Positions 30,373 through 41,657 of a stretch of DNA of 64,000 nt are shown piece after piece. The notes below the pieces were generated by a model. That model was not told the DNA's origin. It was given only the letters and a program-made list of their open reading frames with translations, and searched no databases. Source of the DNA: Verrucomicrobiia bacterium (lineage in GTDB: Bacteria; Verrucomicrobiota; Verrucomicrobiia; Verrucomicrobiales; Akkermansiaceae). Position numbers and translations under genes: made by a program. Location of the stretch: NCBI GenBank assembly GCA_947462875.1, contig CANHQJ010000001.1, forward strand, positions 62,001 to 126,000, in the 5' to 3' direction. Each line of letters opens with the position of its first letter. The stretch's first letter is position 1.

Positions 30373-32229
30373 TCAGGCGGTGACGGCGATCTGGCGGTCC
30401 ACGTCTTCGCGCAGGTTTTCGATGATGTATTCCTGACGATCCGGCGTGTTTTTCCCCATATAAAAAGTCAACAGTTCTTTCACGCCTTTGCCCTCGATGT
30501 AACTTACAGGATCGAGGCGCATGTTGGCATCGATCATATACTTGAACTCATCAGGAGAAATTTCGCCCAAGCCCTTGAAGCGGGTGATCTCGGGGTTCTT
30601 GCCTAGCTTGGCAATCGCCTTGACGCGCTCGTCCTCGCTGTAGCAGTAGATCGTTTCCTTCTTGTTGCGGACGCGGAAGAGCGGCGTTTGCAAGATGTAG
30701 ACGTGGCCGTCGCGGATGAGCTCGGGGAAAAATTGCAGGAAAAACGTCAGCAGCAGCAGGCGGATGTGCATGCCATCGACGTCGGCATCGGTGGCGACGA
30801 CAACGCGGTTGTAGCGCAGCTCCTCGATGCCTTCCTCGACGTTGAGAGCCGCCTGCAACAGGGCGAACTCCTCGTTTTCATAGACGATCTTGCGGGCGAG
30901 GCCGAAGGTGTTGAGCGGCTTGCCGCGCAGCGAAAAGACCGCCTGCGTCTCGACATCGCGCGATTTCGTGATCGAGCCGGAGGCGGAGTCGCCCTCGGTG
31001 ATGAAGATGGTTGATTCCTCGCGGCGTTTGTGTTTGGTATCGAAGTGGATGCGGCAATCGCGCAGTTTTTTGTTGTGGACCTTGGCCTGGCGGGAACGCT
31101 CGCGGGCGAGCTTCTGGATGCCCTTCATGTCCTTGCGCTCGCGCTCGGCCGTGAGGATGCGTTTCTGGATCGCCTCGGCCGATTGGGGGTTCTTGTGGAG
31201 GTAGTTGTCGAGGTGTTCCTTGAGGAAATTGCCGATGAACGTTCGCAGTGATTCGCCGCCGTTCGGCTTGGTGGTCGCGGAGCCGAGTTTGGTTTTCGTT
31301 TGCGATTCGAAGACGGGTTCCTCGATGCGCACGCAGATGGCGGCCTCGATGCCGGCGCGGATGTCGGCGGGCTCCCATTGTTTTTTGAAGAAACCGCGCA
31401 CCACGTTGACGATGGCCTCGCGGAATGCCTGCAAGTGCGTGCCGCCCTGGGAAGTGTTCTGGCCGTTGACGAAGGAGTAGTATTCCTCGGCGGTTTCCTC
31501 GCTGTGGGTGAAGGCGATTTCGATGTCCTTGCCGACAAGATGGATGGGCGGATAGAGCGGTGCTTTTTCCATTTCCTCGCGCAGGAGGTCGAGCAAACCG
31601 TCCTTCGAGCGGAATTTTTTGCCGTTGAACACCAGCGTGAGATTCGGGTTCAGGTAGGAATAGTAGCGGCACATTTTTTCCACGATGGCCTCGCGGAATT
31701 TTGTCTTCGCGGGGAAGATGGTGCGGTCGATGTCAAAGCTCAGGCGCGTGCCGTTCGGCGCTTCTTCGGCACGCGGGTTTTTCATGTCCTGCGTGACCTT
31801 GCCCTGGGAAAACTCGATGGCCTTGGTCTGTCCCTCGCGCCAGGCCTGGATTTCGAAGAAGGTGGAAAGCGCGTTCACCGCCTTGATGCCGACGCCGTTG
31901 AGACCGACGGATTTCTTGAACGCCTCGCTGTCATACTTCGCACCGGTGTTGATCTGCGCGGCGCAGTCGTAGAGTTTGCCCAAGGGAATGCCGCGTCCGA
32001 AGTCGCGCACTTCCACGCGGCCCTCGTCATCGATGTCGATGCGGATCTCCTTGCCGAAGCCCATGATGTGCTCGTCGATCGAGTTGTCGATGGCTTCCTT
32101 GAGCAGGATGTAGATGCCATCATCGGGGGAGGAGCCGTCGGCGAGTTTGCCAATATACATGCCCGGGCGCATGCGGATGTGCTCGCGCCAGTCGAGGCTC
32201 TTGATGTCGTCTTCGGTGTAGGAGGCCAT
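30373..32229 (-). CDS. parE: Type IIA topoisomerase ATPase subunit (ParE/GyrB type)
   Basis: ATP-driven subunit of a type IIA topoisomerase, 618 residues. The GHKL ATPase site is seen in [28 protein letters not shown] and [15 protein letters not shown], and the TOPRIM metal site in [17 protein letters not shown] and the later [10 protein letters not shown]. The length lacks the insertion of enterobacterial GyrB and fits ParE or the short GyrB-like subunits. The cognate ParC/GyrA gene is not in the window, so the exact name is uncertain. Confidence 0.88.
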   Translation of the reverse strand: MASYTEDDIKSLDWREHIRMRPGMYIGKLADGSSPDDGIYILLKEAIDNSIDEHIMGFGKEIRIDIDDEGRVEVRDFGRGIPLGKLYDCAAQINTGAKYDSEAFKKSVGLNGVGIKAVNALSTFFEIQAWREGQTKAIEFSQGKVTQDMKNPRAEEAPNGTRLSFDIDRTIFPAKTKFREAIVEKMCRYYSYLNPNLTLVFNGKKFRSKDGLLDLLREEMEKAPLYPPIHLVGKDIEIAFTHSEETAEEYYSFVNGQNTSQGGTHLQAFREAIVNVVRGFFKKQWEPADIRAGIEAAICVRIEEPVFESQTKTKLGSATTKPNGGESLRTFIGNFLKEHLDNYLHKNPQSAEAIQKRILTAERERKDMKGIQKLARERSRQAKVHNKKLRDCRIHFDTKHKRREESTIFITEGDSASGSITKSRDVETQAVFSLRGKPLNTFGLARKIVYENEEFALLQAALNVEEGIEELRYNRVVVATDADVDGMHIRLLLLTFFLQFFPELIRDGHVYILQTPLFRVRNKKETIYCYSEDERVKAIAKLGKNPEITRFKGLGEISPDEFKYMIDANMRLDPVSYIEGKGVKELLTFYMGKNTPDRQEYIIENLREDVDRQIAVTA

Positions 32230-32344
32230 AGTTAGGAAAAGTTAAGCAATGGATACGGCAGGAAGCGCGCCAGTGCAAGCGCGGAATGCGGGGGAATCGC
32301 ATGCCGCGCCCGTTCGTGACCATGGTATGCCTGGGCAGGGCAAG

Positions 32345-34330
32345 TTACCAGAAGATCACATACATCACCAGCATCGCCACGATCACTCCTACGCCCGCGA
32401 TCTTGGCGGTTTTCGAAGACTCCAGAGCGACCACATCCGAGACCGGCAAGGTGGCAGGTGTTTTCAGCGGATTGGCGAAGTTCAGGACGATGCCGATGAG
32501 GATCACGGTCAGGAAGCAAAGGCTCATGCGGTCGAGGAATGAAATTTCATTCGAGAACCACAGTCCTTGCGCGCAGAGCATAGGGCCGACCCACCACTTG
32601 ATGCTGCCATAGAGGACGATATTGACCAGGATGCCGACCCAGCCGAAGTAGCGGGGCGTGCGCGGTGCGAGGAAGCCGAAGAGGAACACCGCCAGAATGC
32701 CGGGGCTGATGAAGCCCTGGAACTCCTGGATCACCGTGAAAATGCCACCGAAGGCCGGATTTCCCAGAAACGGCGCGATCACGCAGGCGATCAGCACGAA
32801 GAGCACCGTGAATGCCTTGCCGGCCTTGACCAACTGCGCGTCCGACGCGCCCTTGTTCATTTTCTGATAGATGTCCATCGTCGCGATGGTGGCGGCGGAA
32901 TTGAGCATCGATGCGAGAGACGACACCACGGCACCGAAAATGGCGGCGAGCACGAACCAGGTGATGCCGGGTTTCATGAGGTTGCGCAGAAGAATCGGAA
33001 AAGCGGCATCGTAGTCGTAGCCGATCAGTTTGCTGCCGACCGCCGCCTTGGTGGAGGCGAGAATGGTGCGGTTCGCTTCACTCAGTGCCGCGGCGGACGC
33101 GTCGGAGGGCAGGTCCGCCGTCACACCGGCGACTTTGGCATTGTGCGCATGGACCTGTCGTGCCTGCTCCGGAGAGGTTTTGGCGAAGTCTTCCGCGAAG
33201 GGATACACCGTCTGCGTTCCGGCGGCGATCGCCTCGATGGCGGCGGAGTTTTTCTTGATAGCCTCGGCAGCAAGGTCATGGCGATAGAGATTGAAACAGA
33301 GTACGCCGGGGATCACCACGATGAACGGAATGATCAGCTTCAGTGCCGCCGCAAAGACAATGCCCTTTTGTCCCTCCGCCAGGGATTTCGATCCCAGTGT
33401 GCGCTGGACGATGTATTGGTTCAGACCCCAGTAGAAAAAGTTCGGAATCCACAAGCCGAGCATCAGTGCCGTCCAGGGGATTTCCGGATCGGTGATGGGG
33501 CGTTTCATGTGCAGCTTGCCACCGGAAAGGTTTTCGCCGGCCACGGCTTCTGCCTCCCCGTCCTTGCCGTCGTTCAGGAGCACGAAGCGCTCGTAGGCAC
33601 CGGCGTCTTTCAGGTCGGCGACGGTGGCGGTGGAGTTTTCGACCTTCGTCAGAATCAGATCATCGGGATTGGCATTCTTCATCGCACCGAATGCGAGGAA
33701 CATCACCACGGCACCACCGGCAATGAGCGCCGCGCCCCAGATCAGGTCGGTCCATGCGCAGGCCTTGAGTCCGCCGACGAACACATACACTGCGGCGCAG
33801 ATGCCGATGACCCAGCAGCCTACCGTGATCGAACCGAAGTCCAAGCCCATCAGCGAGAGGTCGTGGAAAAACACCGAGACCACCTTGGCTCCCGAGTAAA
33901 TCACCGATGCCGTGGGCACGCCCACGAGAATCACCAGAGTGCTCACCGCCATCACCGAGCGAGAGAGCACACCGTAGCGGTATTCCAGAAATTCGGGAAT
34001 CGTGTAGATGCCGCAGCGCAGCAATTTGGGCAGGAACACGAATGCCGTCACCACCAGTGTCACCGCGGCCATCCATTCATAGGAGGCGATCGCCATGCCC
34101 AGCCAGTCGGCGGCCTTGCCTGACATGCCGACAAACTGCTCGGTAGAAATGTTGGCTGCGATCAACGAAAAGCCCACCAACCACCAGGTCAGTCCCCGGC
34201 CGGCGAGGAAGTAGGAACTGGCGCCGTCGGATTGCGGTGCATCGGCGTTTTCCTTGTTCCCCTGGCGAATGCCGAAAGCGATGACGCCGACGACCGCGAC
34301 GAGGAAAAGAATGATATCCAACGTGCTCAT
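32345..34330 (-). CDS. Sodium:solute symporter (SSS/SLC5 family), probably for a sugar
   Basis: Inner-membrane sodium-coupled transporter of 661 residues with about 14 hydrophobic segments, starting MSTLDIILFLVAVVGVIAFG. SSS features include FFLAGRGLTWWLVGFSL-like YFLAGRGLTWWLVGFSLIAA, GMSGKAADWLG and ILVGVPTASVIYSG. A long soluble insertion of about 100 residues sits mid-protein (around AVAGENLSGGKLHMKRPI and TQTVYPFAEDF). ATG at 34330 has AGGAAACC upstream and a proper first helix; the open frame runs 17 codons further. It follows galM on the same strand, pointing to a hexose such as galactose or glucose. Confidence 0.9.
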   Translation of the reverse strand: MSTLDIILFLVAVVGVIAFGIRQGNKENADAPQSDGASSYFLAGRGLTWWLVGFSLIAANISTEQFVGMSGKAADWLGMAIASYEWMAAVTLVVTAFVFLPKLLRCGIYTIPEFLEYRYGVLSRSVMAVSTLVILVGVPTASVIYSGAKVVSVFFHDLSLMGLDFGSITVGCWVIGICAAVYVFVGGLKACAWTDLIWGAALIAGGAVVMFLAFGAMKNANPDDLILTKVENSTATVADLKDAGAYERFVLLNDGKDGEAEAVAGENLSGGKLHMKRPITDPEIPWTALMLGLWIPNFFYWGLNQYIVQRTLGSKSLAEGQKGIVFAAALKLIIPFIVVIPGVLCFNLYRHDLAAEAIKKNSAAIEAIAAGTQTVYPFAEDFAKTSPEQARQVHAHNAKVAGVTADLPSDASAAALSEANRTILASTKAAVGSKLIGYDYDAAFPILLRNLMKPGITWFVLAAIFGAVVSSLASMLNSAATIATMDIYQKMNKGASDAQLVKAGKAFTVLFVLIACVIAPFLGNPAFGGIFTVIQEFQGFISPGILAVFLFGFLAPRTPRYFGWVGILVNIVLYGSIKWWVGPMLCAQGLWFSNEISFLDRMSLCFLTVILIGIVLNFANPLKTPATLPVSDVVALESSKTAKIAGVGVIVAMLVMYVIFW

Positions 34331-34390
34331 GGTCTGGTTTCCTGAGTCCGTGGCGGCGAGTAGATTGAACGGTAGATGCATGGTGGTGGA

Positions 34391-35452
34391 TTAGGCTGTG
34401 GGTTCGGTGGTGAAACGATGGATCATTTTGTGTTGATAGACTTCTCCCGGACCCAGTGTGGCGCTGGGAAACGATGGCTGATTCGGCGCATCGGGAAAAT
34501 TTTCCGTCTCCAGGCACAGGCCGGTGCGATGGGCATACGGGTGGCCGTGTTTGCCCATGATGGACCCATCGAGGAAATTTCCGCCGTAGAATTGCATGGC
34601 GGGCTGGTCGGTGAAGACTTCCATTTTCCGTCCCGAGGGAGGATGAAACAGGGAAGCGGCGGGTCGCATGCCTTCGGCAGGGCGCAGGACCCAGCAGTGA
34701 TCGTAGCCGCCGGCGAGATGCAGGGCCTCGAAGTCCTCGCCGACCCGCTCGCCGATGATGCGGGGACGGGTGAAGTCCAGGGGCGTGCCGATGACGCTCG
34801 CGCGTTCTCCCGTGGGGATGAGGCCCGCATCGGTAGGCAGGTAGTGATCGGCATGAATCTGCAAATGGTGATCGTTGATCGACTGACGCGGATCACCCGA
34901 CAGATTCCAGTAGGTGTGATGCACCAGGTTGATGATCGTGGGCGCATCGGTCATGGCGCTTGCCTCCCAGAGCAGCTCATTTTCCTCGGTGAGAGTGTAG
35001 GTGACCGTCACTTCGAGATTTCCCGGATAGCCTTCCTCGCCATCGGGGGAGAGGTAGCGGAAAATGACGGAATTTCCCCGCGTTTCTCCTTTCCACAACA
35101 CCTTGTCGAATCCCTTCACGCCGCCATGCAAGTGGCAGGGAATGCCGCCGGGCGTGTTGTTGGTGGCCAGTTGATAGGTCTTGCCATCGAGCGAAAATCT
35201 CCCGTCCCTGATGCGATTGCCGAAGCGTCCGACCGTCGCGCCGAGATACGCGCTATTGCCCAGCCAGCCCTCCAGGGAATCGTAGCCGAGAGTGAGATCG
35301 GCAATTTGCCCGTTACGATCCGGCATTTCCAAGGAAACCAATACGGCACCGAACTCGCACACCGTAGCTGTCATGCCGTGCGCATTGCGGAGCGTGAAAA
35401 TGCTCACATCACGGCCGTCGGGCATGGTCCCGTATGATTGTTTGGTTGCCAT
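34391..35452 (-). CDS. galM: Aldose 1-epimerase (mutarotase)
   Basis: Interconverts alpha and beta anomers of hexoses; 353 residues, typical length. Signatures: GATVGRFGNRIRDGRF, NNTPGGIPCHLHGGVKGFDK with the first catalytic histidine region, NLVHHTYWNLSGD with the general-acid histidine, and GLCLETENFPDAPNQPSFP with the catalytic glutamate. It lies 60 bp upstream of the sodium-sugar symporter, on the same strand, so import and mutarotation are probably co-expressed. No signal peptide is visible, so it should be cytoplasmic. Confidence 0.95.
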   Translation of the reverse strand: MATKQSYGTMPDGRDVSIFTLRNAHGMTATVCEFGAVLVSLEMPDRNGQIADLTLGYDSLEGWLGNSAYLGATVGRFGNRIRDGRFSLDGKTYQLATNNTPGGIPCHLHGGVKGFDKVLWKGETRGNSVIFRYLSPDGEEGYPGNLEVTVTYTLTEENELLWEASAMTDAPTIINLVHHTYWNLSGDPRQSINDHHLQIHADHYLPTDAGLIPTGERASVIGTPLDFTRPRIIGERVGEDFEALHLAGGYDHCWVLRPAEGMRPAASLFHPPSGRKMEVFTDQPAMQFYGGNFLDGSIMGKHGHPYAHRTGLCLETENFPDAPNQPSFPSATLGPGEVYQHKMIHRFTTEPTA

Positions 35453-35657
35453 TCTGAATGCGGGTTGAGGCGGTGAGATTTCTGCTTCCTGTTAGGCAAA
35501 GGGCTGCCCCGACAGGGAAGATGAGTGTGTGCTCACGCCGCGGAAGTGTGACAGGTGAAGGAGTCTTGCCAAGAAAATTCCCTCCGCATGGCGCGCTGCG
35601 ATGACGCGTCTGCCAGCGAAAATTCGTTTGCTTGCACGGGCATCCTGTGAATGATGG

Positions 35658-36674
35658 ATGGCGATGAAAGCATGGGGAATTCGGAAATTTCGGCCGGTGA
35701 CGGAGGAGCATTGTTTTAGCGAGTTTTCCTGCGAGGTGCCGGAGCCGAGGCCGCATGATGTGTTGGTGAAAATCCGTGCGGTGGGTGTCAATCCGGTGGA
35801 TACCAAAGTGCGGGCGATGCAGACGGAAGCGCTGGAGACGCCACGCATTCTCGGCTGGGATGCCAGCGGTGAAATCGTGGCGGTGGGGGAGGCGGTGTCG
35901 CGATTCCGTGAGGGCGACATGGTCTATTATGCCGGAGATATCACCCGTCCGGGCTGTAATGCCCAGTTCCAGTGTGTGGATGCCCGTTTGGTCGCGCACA
36001 AGCCGCAGCGGCTGAGTTTCGAAGAAGCGGCGGCCATGCCTCTCACCACGCTCACGGCATGGGAGGGATTTGAGCGCATGAATTTGCAGGAAGGTCGATC
36101 GCTGCTGATCATCGGCGGCGCCGGTGGCGTGGGCTCCATTGCCATTCAACTCGCCAAACAGGCCGGCTGTTTCGTCATCGCCACGGCTTCACGTCCCGAG
36201 ACAGCGCAGTGGTGCCGCGATCTCGGTGCCGATGCCGTCATCGATCACCGCGGCGACATCATCGCGCAATGCAAGGAACTGGGTTTTGTCACCGTCGATG
36301 CCATCGCGAATTTCGTGAATACGGAATCGTATTGGGATGTGATGGGCGAATTGATCGCACCCTTTGGTGAGTTTTTCCTGATTGTGGAGCCGAAAACGAA
36401 CCTGCGGCTGGGCGATCCGCTCAAGGCCAAGTGCGTGTCGATCCATTGGGAGTTCATGTTTGCCCGTGCGAAATTTCAGACGCCCGATATGGCGCGGCAG
36501 GGGGAAATCCTGCGGCAGGCGGGCGAGTGGTTCGATGCCGGAATCCTTCGCAATACCATGACCACTTACCTGGGAGAGCTGTCCTGCGGGAGTTTGCGAA
36601 AAGCGCATGAATTGTTAGAGTCGGGGCGCACCGTGGGGAAAATCGTCATGAGCGTGAGCGGACATGAAGATTGA
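35658..36674 (+). CDS. Zinc-type alcohol dehydrogenase / quinone oxidoreductase family protein (TIGR02817-like)
   Basis: Medium-chain dehydrogenase/reductase of 338 residues. The N-terminal GroES-like half shows VLVKIRAVGVNPVDTKVR and GWDASGEIVAVGEAV; the Rossmann half shows IIGGAGGVGSIAIQLAKQAG (about residues 151-170). The segment YYAGDITRPGCNAQFQCVD is typical of the zinc-binding alcohol dehydrogenase family TIGR02817. The zinc-ligand pattern of classical ADH is absent, so it is probably an NADPH-dependent quinone or enone reductase. ATG at 35664 is an equally possible start. It overlaps the next gene by 11 bp. Confidence 0.85.
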   Translation: MAMKAWGIRKFRPVTEEHCFSEFSCEVPEPRPHDVLVKIRAVGVNPVDTKVRAMQTEALETPRILGWDASGEIVAVGEAVSRFREGDMVYYAGDITRPGCNAQFQCVDARLVAHKPQRLSFEEAAAMPLTTLTAWEGFERMNLQEGRSLLIIGGAGGVGSIAIQLAKQAGCFVIATASRPETAQWCRDLGADAVIDHRGDIIAQCKELGFVTVDAIANFVNTESYWDVMGELIAPFGEFFLIVEPKTNLRLGDPLKAKCVSIHWEFMFARAKFQTPDMARQGEILRQAGEWFDAGILRNTMTTYLGELSCGSLRKAHELLESGRTVGKIVMSVSGHED

Positions 36675-37083
36675 GAACCACCGCATCGAGGTCGCCACGC
36701 GCGGCAAGGGGACGTATGAACTCACCGCCCAGGTTGCGGCGCTGGTCGCACGCAGCGGCGTCCGCGAGGGGCAGGTGACCGTGATGGTGCGGCACACCAG
36801 TGCCAGTCTGGTCATCATGGAAAATGCCGATCCCGAGGCGCGGCATGACCTGGAGGAATTTTTCGAGAGATTGGTGCCGGAAAACACACCCTGGTTCACG
36901 CACACCTACGAAGGCCCCGACGACATGCCCAGTCACATCCGCATGGCTCTCACCCGCACGAGCGAAGTCATTCCGATCATGCAAGGGCGCATGACCCTCG
37001 GCACATGGCAAGGGCTTTTCCTTTTCGAGCACCGCCGCGCGGCTCATGTGCGGCAAATCGTGGTGTCGATTCTGGGCGAGTGA
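36664..37083 (+). CDS. yjbQ: YjbQ/UPF0047 family protein
   Basis: Small cytoplasmic protein of 139 residues, full length for the YjbQ/UPF0047 family. The conserved pieces are VMVRHTSASLVIMENADP, RHDLEEFFERLVPE, DDMPSHIRMALT and QGRMTLGTWQGLFLFEHR, which form the family's metal/ligand pocket. Some members show weak thiamine-phosphate synthase activity; the physiological role is unsettled. It overlaps the upstream oxidoreductase gene by 11 bp and converges with trpC across 8 bp. Confidence 0.93.
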   Translation: MKIENHRIEVATRGKGTYELTAQVAALVARSGVREGQVTVMVRHTSASLVIMENADPEARHDLEEFFERLVPENTPWFTHTYEGPDDMPSHIRMALTRTSEVIPIMQGRMTLGTWQGLFLFEHRRAAHVRQIVVSILGE

Positions 37084-37091
37084 AATGACGA

Positions 37092-37892
37092 TCACTCCTC
37101 CCCACCACGGGCCACCAGTTCGAGGTAGGCGGCAATCTCCGCTGCCGGATCGTGGGCTCGCATCAGCGATTCGCCGATGAGCACGGCATTGGCACCCGCA
37201 TCGAGCACACGCTGGGCATCGGTGAGCGTCTTGATGCCGGATTCGGAGACTAACAGAACGTCCTCCGGCACTTCATCGGCGAGGGCCTCGGTGGTGGCGA
37301 GATCGATGGCGAAGGTTTTCAAATTGCGGTTGTTGATGCCGATCAGGTCGGCACCCAGTTCCAGCGCGCGTTCCATTTCCGGCAGGTCGTGCACCTCGAC
37401 GAGCACATCGAGCCCGAGATCCTTGGCGGTGTGATAGAGGCGGTGGAGTTGTTCGTCATCGAGCGCGGCGACGATGAGCAAAATGGCATCCGCCCCGGCG
37501 ACGATGGCCTCGTGGATTTGCACCTCGTGGATGGTGAAGTCCTTGCGCAGCAGGGGTGCTTGGGAGAACTCGGAGATTTTTGTCAGATAGGCGAGCGAGC
37601 CCTGGAAGTATTCCTCATCGGTCAGAATCGACATGCAGGAGGCTCCGCCTTGCAGATAGATCTGCGCTTGTTTGACGGGATCGAACGAAGGATCGATGAT
37701 GCCCACCGAAGGAGACGCCTTCTTCACTTCCGCGATGACACCGAGCTGGAACGGACCGCGATCGAGAGCGGCGCGGAAGCCGCGAAACTCATTGCGCTGC
37801 AAGGCGGCGGCTTTCAGGAGCGCGGCGCGTGGCAGGAGAGCTTCCACTTCGCGGTGTTTGGTGGCGATGATTTGCGCGAGTTTATCGGACAT
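37092..37892 (-). CDS. trpC: Indole-3-glycerol-phosphate synthase
   Basis: Tryptophan-pathway enzyme closing the indole ring; 266 residues, a TIM barrel without fused TrpF. Signatures: VIAEVKKASPSVGIIDPSFD with the catalytic lysine, SILTDEEYFQGS, LLRKDFTIHEVQIHEA, LIGINNRNLKTF and SESGIKTLTDAQRV, then the phosphate-binding VLIGESLMR. It stands alone here: no other trp genes are in the window, so the pathway genes are scattered or elsewhere. The 5' side faces the tRNA-Gly gene. Confidence 0.96.
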   Translation of the reverse strand: MSDKLAQIIATKHREVEALLPRAALLKAAALQRNEFRGFRAALDRGPFQLGVIAEVKKASPSVGIIDPSFDPVKQAQIYLQGGASCMSILTDEEYFQGSLAYLTKISEFSQAPLLRKDFTIHEVQIHEAIVAGADAILLIVAALDDEQLHRLYHTAKDLGLDVLVEVHDLPEMERALELGADLIGINNRNLKTFAIDLATTEALADEVPEDVLLVSESGIKTLTDAQRVLDAGANAVLIGESLMRAHDPAAEIAAYLELVARGGEE

Positions 37893-38028
37893 GGTGCGCG
37901 GACAAGTAAGCGTGAAAACGCAGCAAGAGCAAGGAATCAGAAAAAAAGTTCATTTTTTCTCCTCTTTTTGCTTGCGTAATTCTGAGAAATCACTATTTTT
38001 CTCGCACGCAATTTTGCGTAACGCGAAA

Positions 38029-38103
38029 GCGGGCGTAGCTCAGTGGTAGAGCGCCACCTTGCCAAGGTGGATGTCGTGAGTTCGAATCTCATCGCCCGCT
38101 CCA
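38029..38103 (+). tRNA. tRNA-Gly (anticodon GCC)
   Basis: Complete cloverleaf of 75 nt with an encoded CCA end. The acceptor arms GCGGGCG (38029-38035) and CGCCCGC (38093-38099) pair perfectly; the anticodon stem-loop reads CACCTTGCCAAGGTG with GCC in the loop; and the T-loop carries GTTCGAATC. Discriminator base T at 38100 fits tRNA-Gly. A strong intrinsic terminator follows at 38114. The gene is divergent from trpC across about 136 bp. Confidence 0.97.
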
Positions 38104-38113
38104 TTTTTTTTGG

Positions 38114-38139
38114 AGCACCCATGGTTGGGTGCTTTTTTT
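38114..38139 (+). terminator. Rho-independent terminator after tRNA-Gly
   Basis: Perfect 8-bp stem AGCACCCA (38114-38121) with TGGGTGCT (38126-38133), 4-nt loop TGGT, followed by a run of T to 38139. It starts 11 bp after the tRNA CCA end. Confidence 0.92.
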
Positions 38140-38156
38140 GTGGGTGGATTACTTGC

Positions 38157-38248
38157 CTTCCGTCCCATGGGGACGAATCATAGCGGCCCACGCCGAAACC
38201 GTGGCACGCGTACTCCCTGAAGCTTTTTGCGTCCCGTTGGGACGGAAG
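38157..38248. repeat. REP/BIME-like pair of inverted small palindromes
   Basis: Two 19-bp units, 38157-38175 and 38230-38248, are inverted copies of each other (17 of 19 positions match). Each contains a perfect 6-bp hairpin CGTCCC/GGGACG with a 3-nt loop (ATG or GTT). The 54-bp spacer holds no gene. The layout, two hairpins in opposite orientation between genes, is that of bacterial interspersed mosaic elements. It lies between the tRNA terminator and the 3' end of lepA, where it could also help end transcription. Confidence 0.6.
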
Positions 38249-38311
38249 CCAAAAGAACCCAGTAGTTGATCGAATCCTCAAAGGCAGCGAACTAAAGCCC
38301 GCGCTCCGTGG

Positions 38312-40111
<1,800 letters not shown>

Positions 40112-40412
40112 GGCGTGGCGATGAACGGGTGGGCAGGGAAGACGCGGAGATAAAAAGCACGAAACGGCGGCTTGGTCTATCTTTCAATTGGCGAAAATGT
40201 AAAAAATCCGCAAATCTGCGGTTGCATTCGGATGATCAGTATTATTCGGAACCGCGGCGTTGAATCCGCTGTCAGCCCCGAGTCGAAAACGAACGGTTGA
40301 GACAAGTCTGTGGCACGCTACCAGCGAGTAGATGATCAGATACGGCCAAATGCCAGAAATTTTCAATCATTTTACTACTTCCAAGGATCATTTCTGATAT
40401 AGTAACGGTGCT
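40112..40412. other. Gene-free stretch upstream of lepA
   Basis: About 300 bp between the divergent lepA and a small exported-protein gene; I see no convincing gene. On the minus strand, about 90 nt before the lepA start, there is a 5-bp stem (CCGCA/TGCGG, 40208-40221) followed by a T-rich run (40201-40207), which looks like a weak terminator or attenuator in the lepA leader. A TATAGT hexamer at 40398-40403 could be a -10 element for the plus-strand gene, but no good -35 is seen. The stretch is AT-richer than its surroundings. Confidence 0.35.
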
Positions 40413-40982
40413 ATGAATAACAGCAGATGGTTAAAATTCGTCGTTTCAACCTGCCTCACGATTGGTATTTTAGTAAGTATCTCCATCGCCCAGGAATCCG
40501 AACTTGAGGATAAAAAAAGAGCACTCACAGCACCTAAGGGAGTGGCCCCACTCACCGGGATGGCAATCGCCTTGTCGCAAGACGCCGCCGAGTCCGCAAA
40601 TCACGAATGGTCGCTACGATTGACTCTGCCCAAAGTTATGTGGGAAATTGTCGGAATAGAGCGGCCCAAATCGGAATGGACCAAGATCAAGGCGGACGTC
40701 GAAATGCGTACCTTGGAATTGCCTATGGCTTACCCCATGGCGACTCAAATGGCGGAAGTGAGCCAAAACCGACTGGTGGACCTGAGAGGTAAGAGGCTCG
40801 ACCGTGCTGAGGCACTCAAACGTCTTGGGGAGAATGCACCGATACTGGTGTCTGTTTCGGGGGAGATGCCCGATCCTTTTTACCTGCAGTGCGTCAAACC
40901 GGAAACACTGATCGTGCTCATCGGCCTTCCTTCGGCAAGAGAGTATGAGTTGCTTCCCAGGTCACGGAATGATCGCCAGTAA
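40413..40982 (+). CDS. Small exported protein of unknown function
   Basis: Protein of 189 residues with a signal peptide (WLKFVVSTCLTIGILVSISIA, cleavage near AQES). The mature part is mixed alpha/beta; the C-terminal half has ALKRLGENAPILVSVSGEMP and the strand ETLIVLIGLP. Similar short exported proteins ending in VSVSGxxP are, as I recall, common in planctomycetes and verrucomicrobia and have no assigned function. Base composition is lower in GC than that of the neighbouring housekeeping genes. Confidence 0.6.
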   Translation: MNNSRWLKFVVSTCLTIGILVSISIAQESELEDKKRALTAPKGVAPLTGMAIALSQDAAESANHEWSLRLTLPKVMWEIVGIERPKSEWTKIKADVEMRTLELPMAYPMATQMAEVSQNRLVDLRGKRLDRAEALKRLGENAPILVSVSGEMPDPFYLQCVKPETLIVLIGLPSAREYELLPRSRNDRQ

Positions 40983-41141
40983 ATCAAGCCACTTGCGGTG
41001 GGAAAATGGTTGTAAGTTCCCTGGGAAATACCTTTATTCGAACAAGATATGGTCCAAGGCCTTCTGTCGGCTATCACCAGTGACTTTCTTGAGTTCGGGC
41101 TTGCATGCCTGCCGTGGATGAGCTAGAGAGTCGCTTCAGAA

Positions 41142-41558
41142 ATGAAAAAACTGCTCCCTTGGATTCTGGGTATGATTTTAGGAATCATCGTTACCGTGGC
41201 GTCTCTCGGTATTTTAGCAATCAATCGTTTGGACGAGGTGAGATCCGAGGATCCGGCCTATCGACTGGTTGCGGTTTCCTGGGGCCATCCGATGAAGAGC
41301 AGCGAAAACTGGCTCTACCAGGTGCAGGTCGTCTCTTCGCCCCCCGATGCCAATGGTGTCATGGAAATCTCTGGAAGGGTTTGCATAGGTCGCAGCAATC
41401 ATTATCACACGATGGGTTACCTTGGAAACGCCACCACGATGGGCGAAGCGATGAGCAAATATGGTTCCATCATCTGGCATGAGGATCGAATTACCATCGG
41501 GGGAGTGGAAGGAGAGAAGGCCAGCTTGCTGAGAAGCAAGCTTGAGAAGCACAGATAA
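41142..41558 (+). CDS. Small membrane-anchored protein of unknown function
   Basis: Protein of 138 residues with an N-terminal membrane segment (LLPWILGMILGIIVTVASLG, about residues 4-23) and a soluble remainder that should be outside the cytoplasm (VAVSWGHPMKSSENWLYQVQ, RVCIGRSNHYHTMGYLG). No family is recognised. It follows the previous small exported gene by 159 bp and shares its lower GC content. Frame, length and clear anchor support a real gene, but the start lacks a strong Shine-Dalgarno. Confidence 0.5.
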   Translation: MKKLLPWILGMILGIIVTVASLGILAINRLDEVRSEDPAYRLVAVSWGHPMKSSENWLYQVQVVSSPPDANGVMEISGRVCIGRSNHYHTMGYLGNATTMGEAMSKYGSIIWHEDRITIGGVEGEKASLLRSKLEKHR

Positions 41559-41601
41559 GGAGAACTAGGCGGAAATTTGTGTGTTCAAAAATAGTCCGAT
41601 G

Positions 41602-41639
41602 CAAAAAAAATCCGGCGCGGGGTGAGCCGTGCCGGATTT
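41602..41639 (-). terminator. Rho-independent terminator of the transaldolase gene
   Basis: On the minus strand a stem (AAATCCGGC with GCCGGATTT, perfect 9 bp, 14-nt loop) is followed by a run of eight T. It sits 18 bp downstream of the tal stop codon, in the right orientation for that gene. Confidence 0.9.
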
Positions 41640-41657
41640 GGGTGAGACGGGGATCGC

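Noticed and set aside
32567-34123. A 518-residue plus-strand frame opposite the symporter gene
   Set aside because: No recognisable family; the minus strand encodes a clear SSS transporter.
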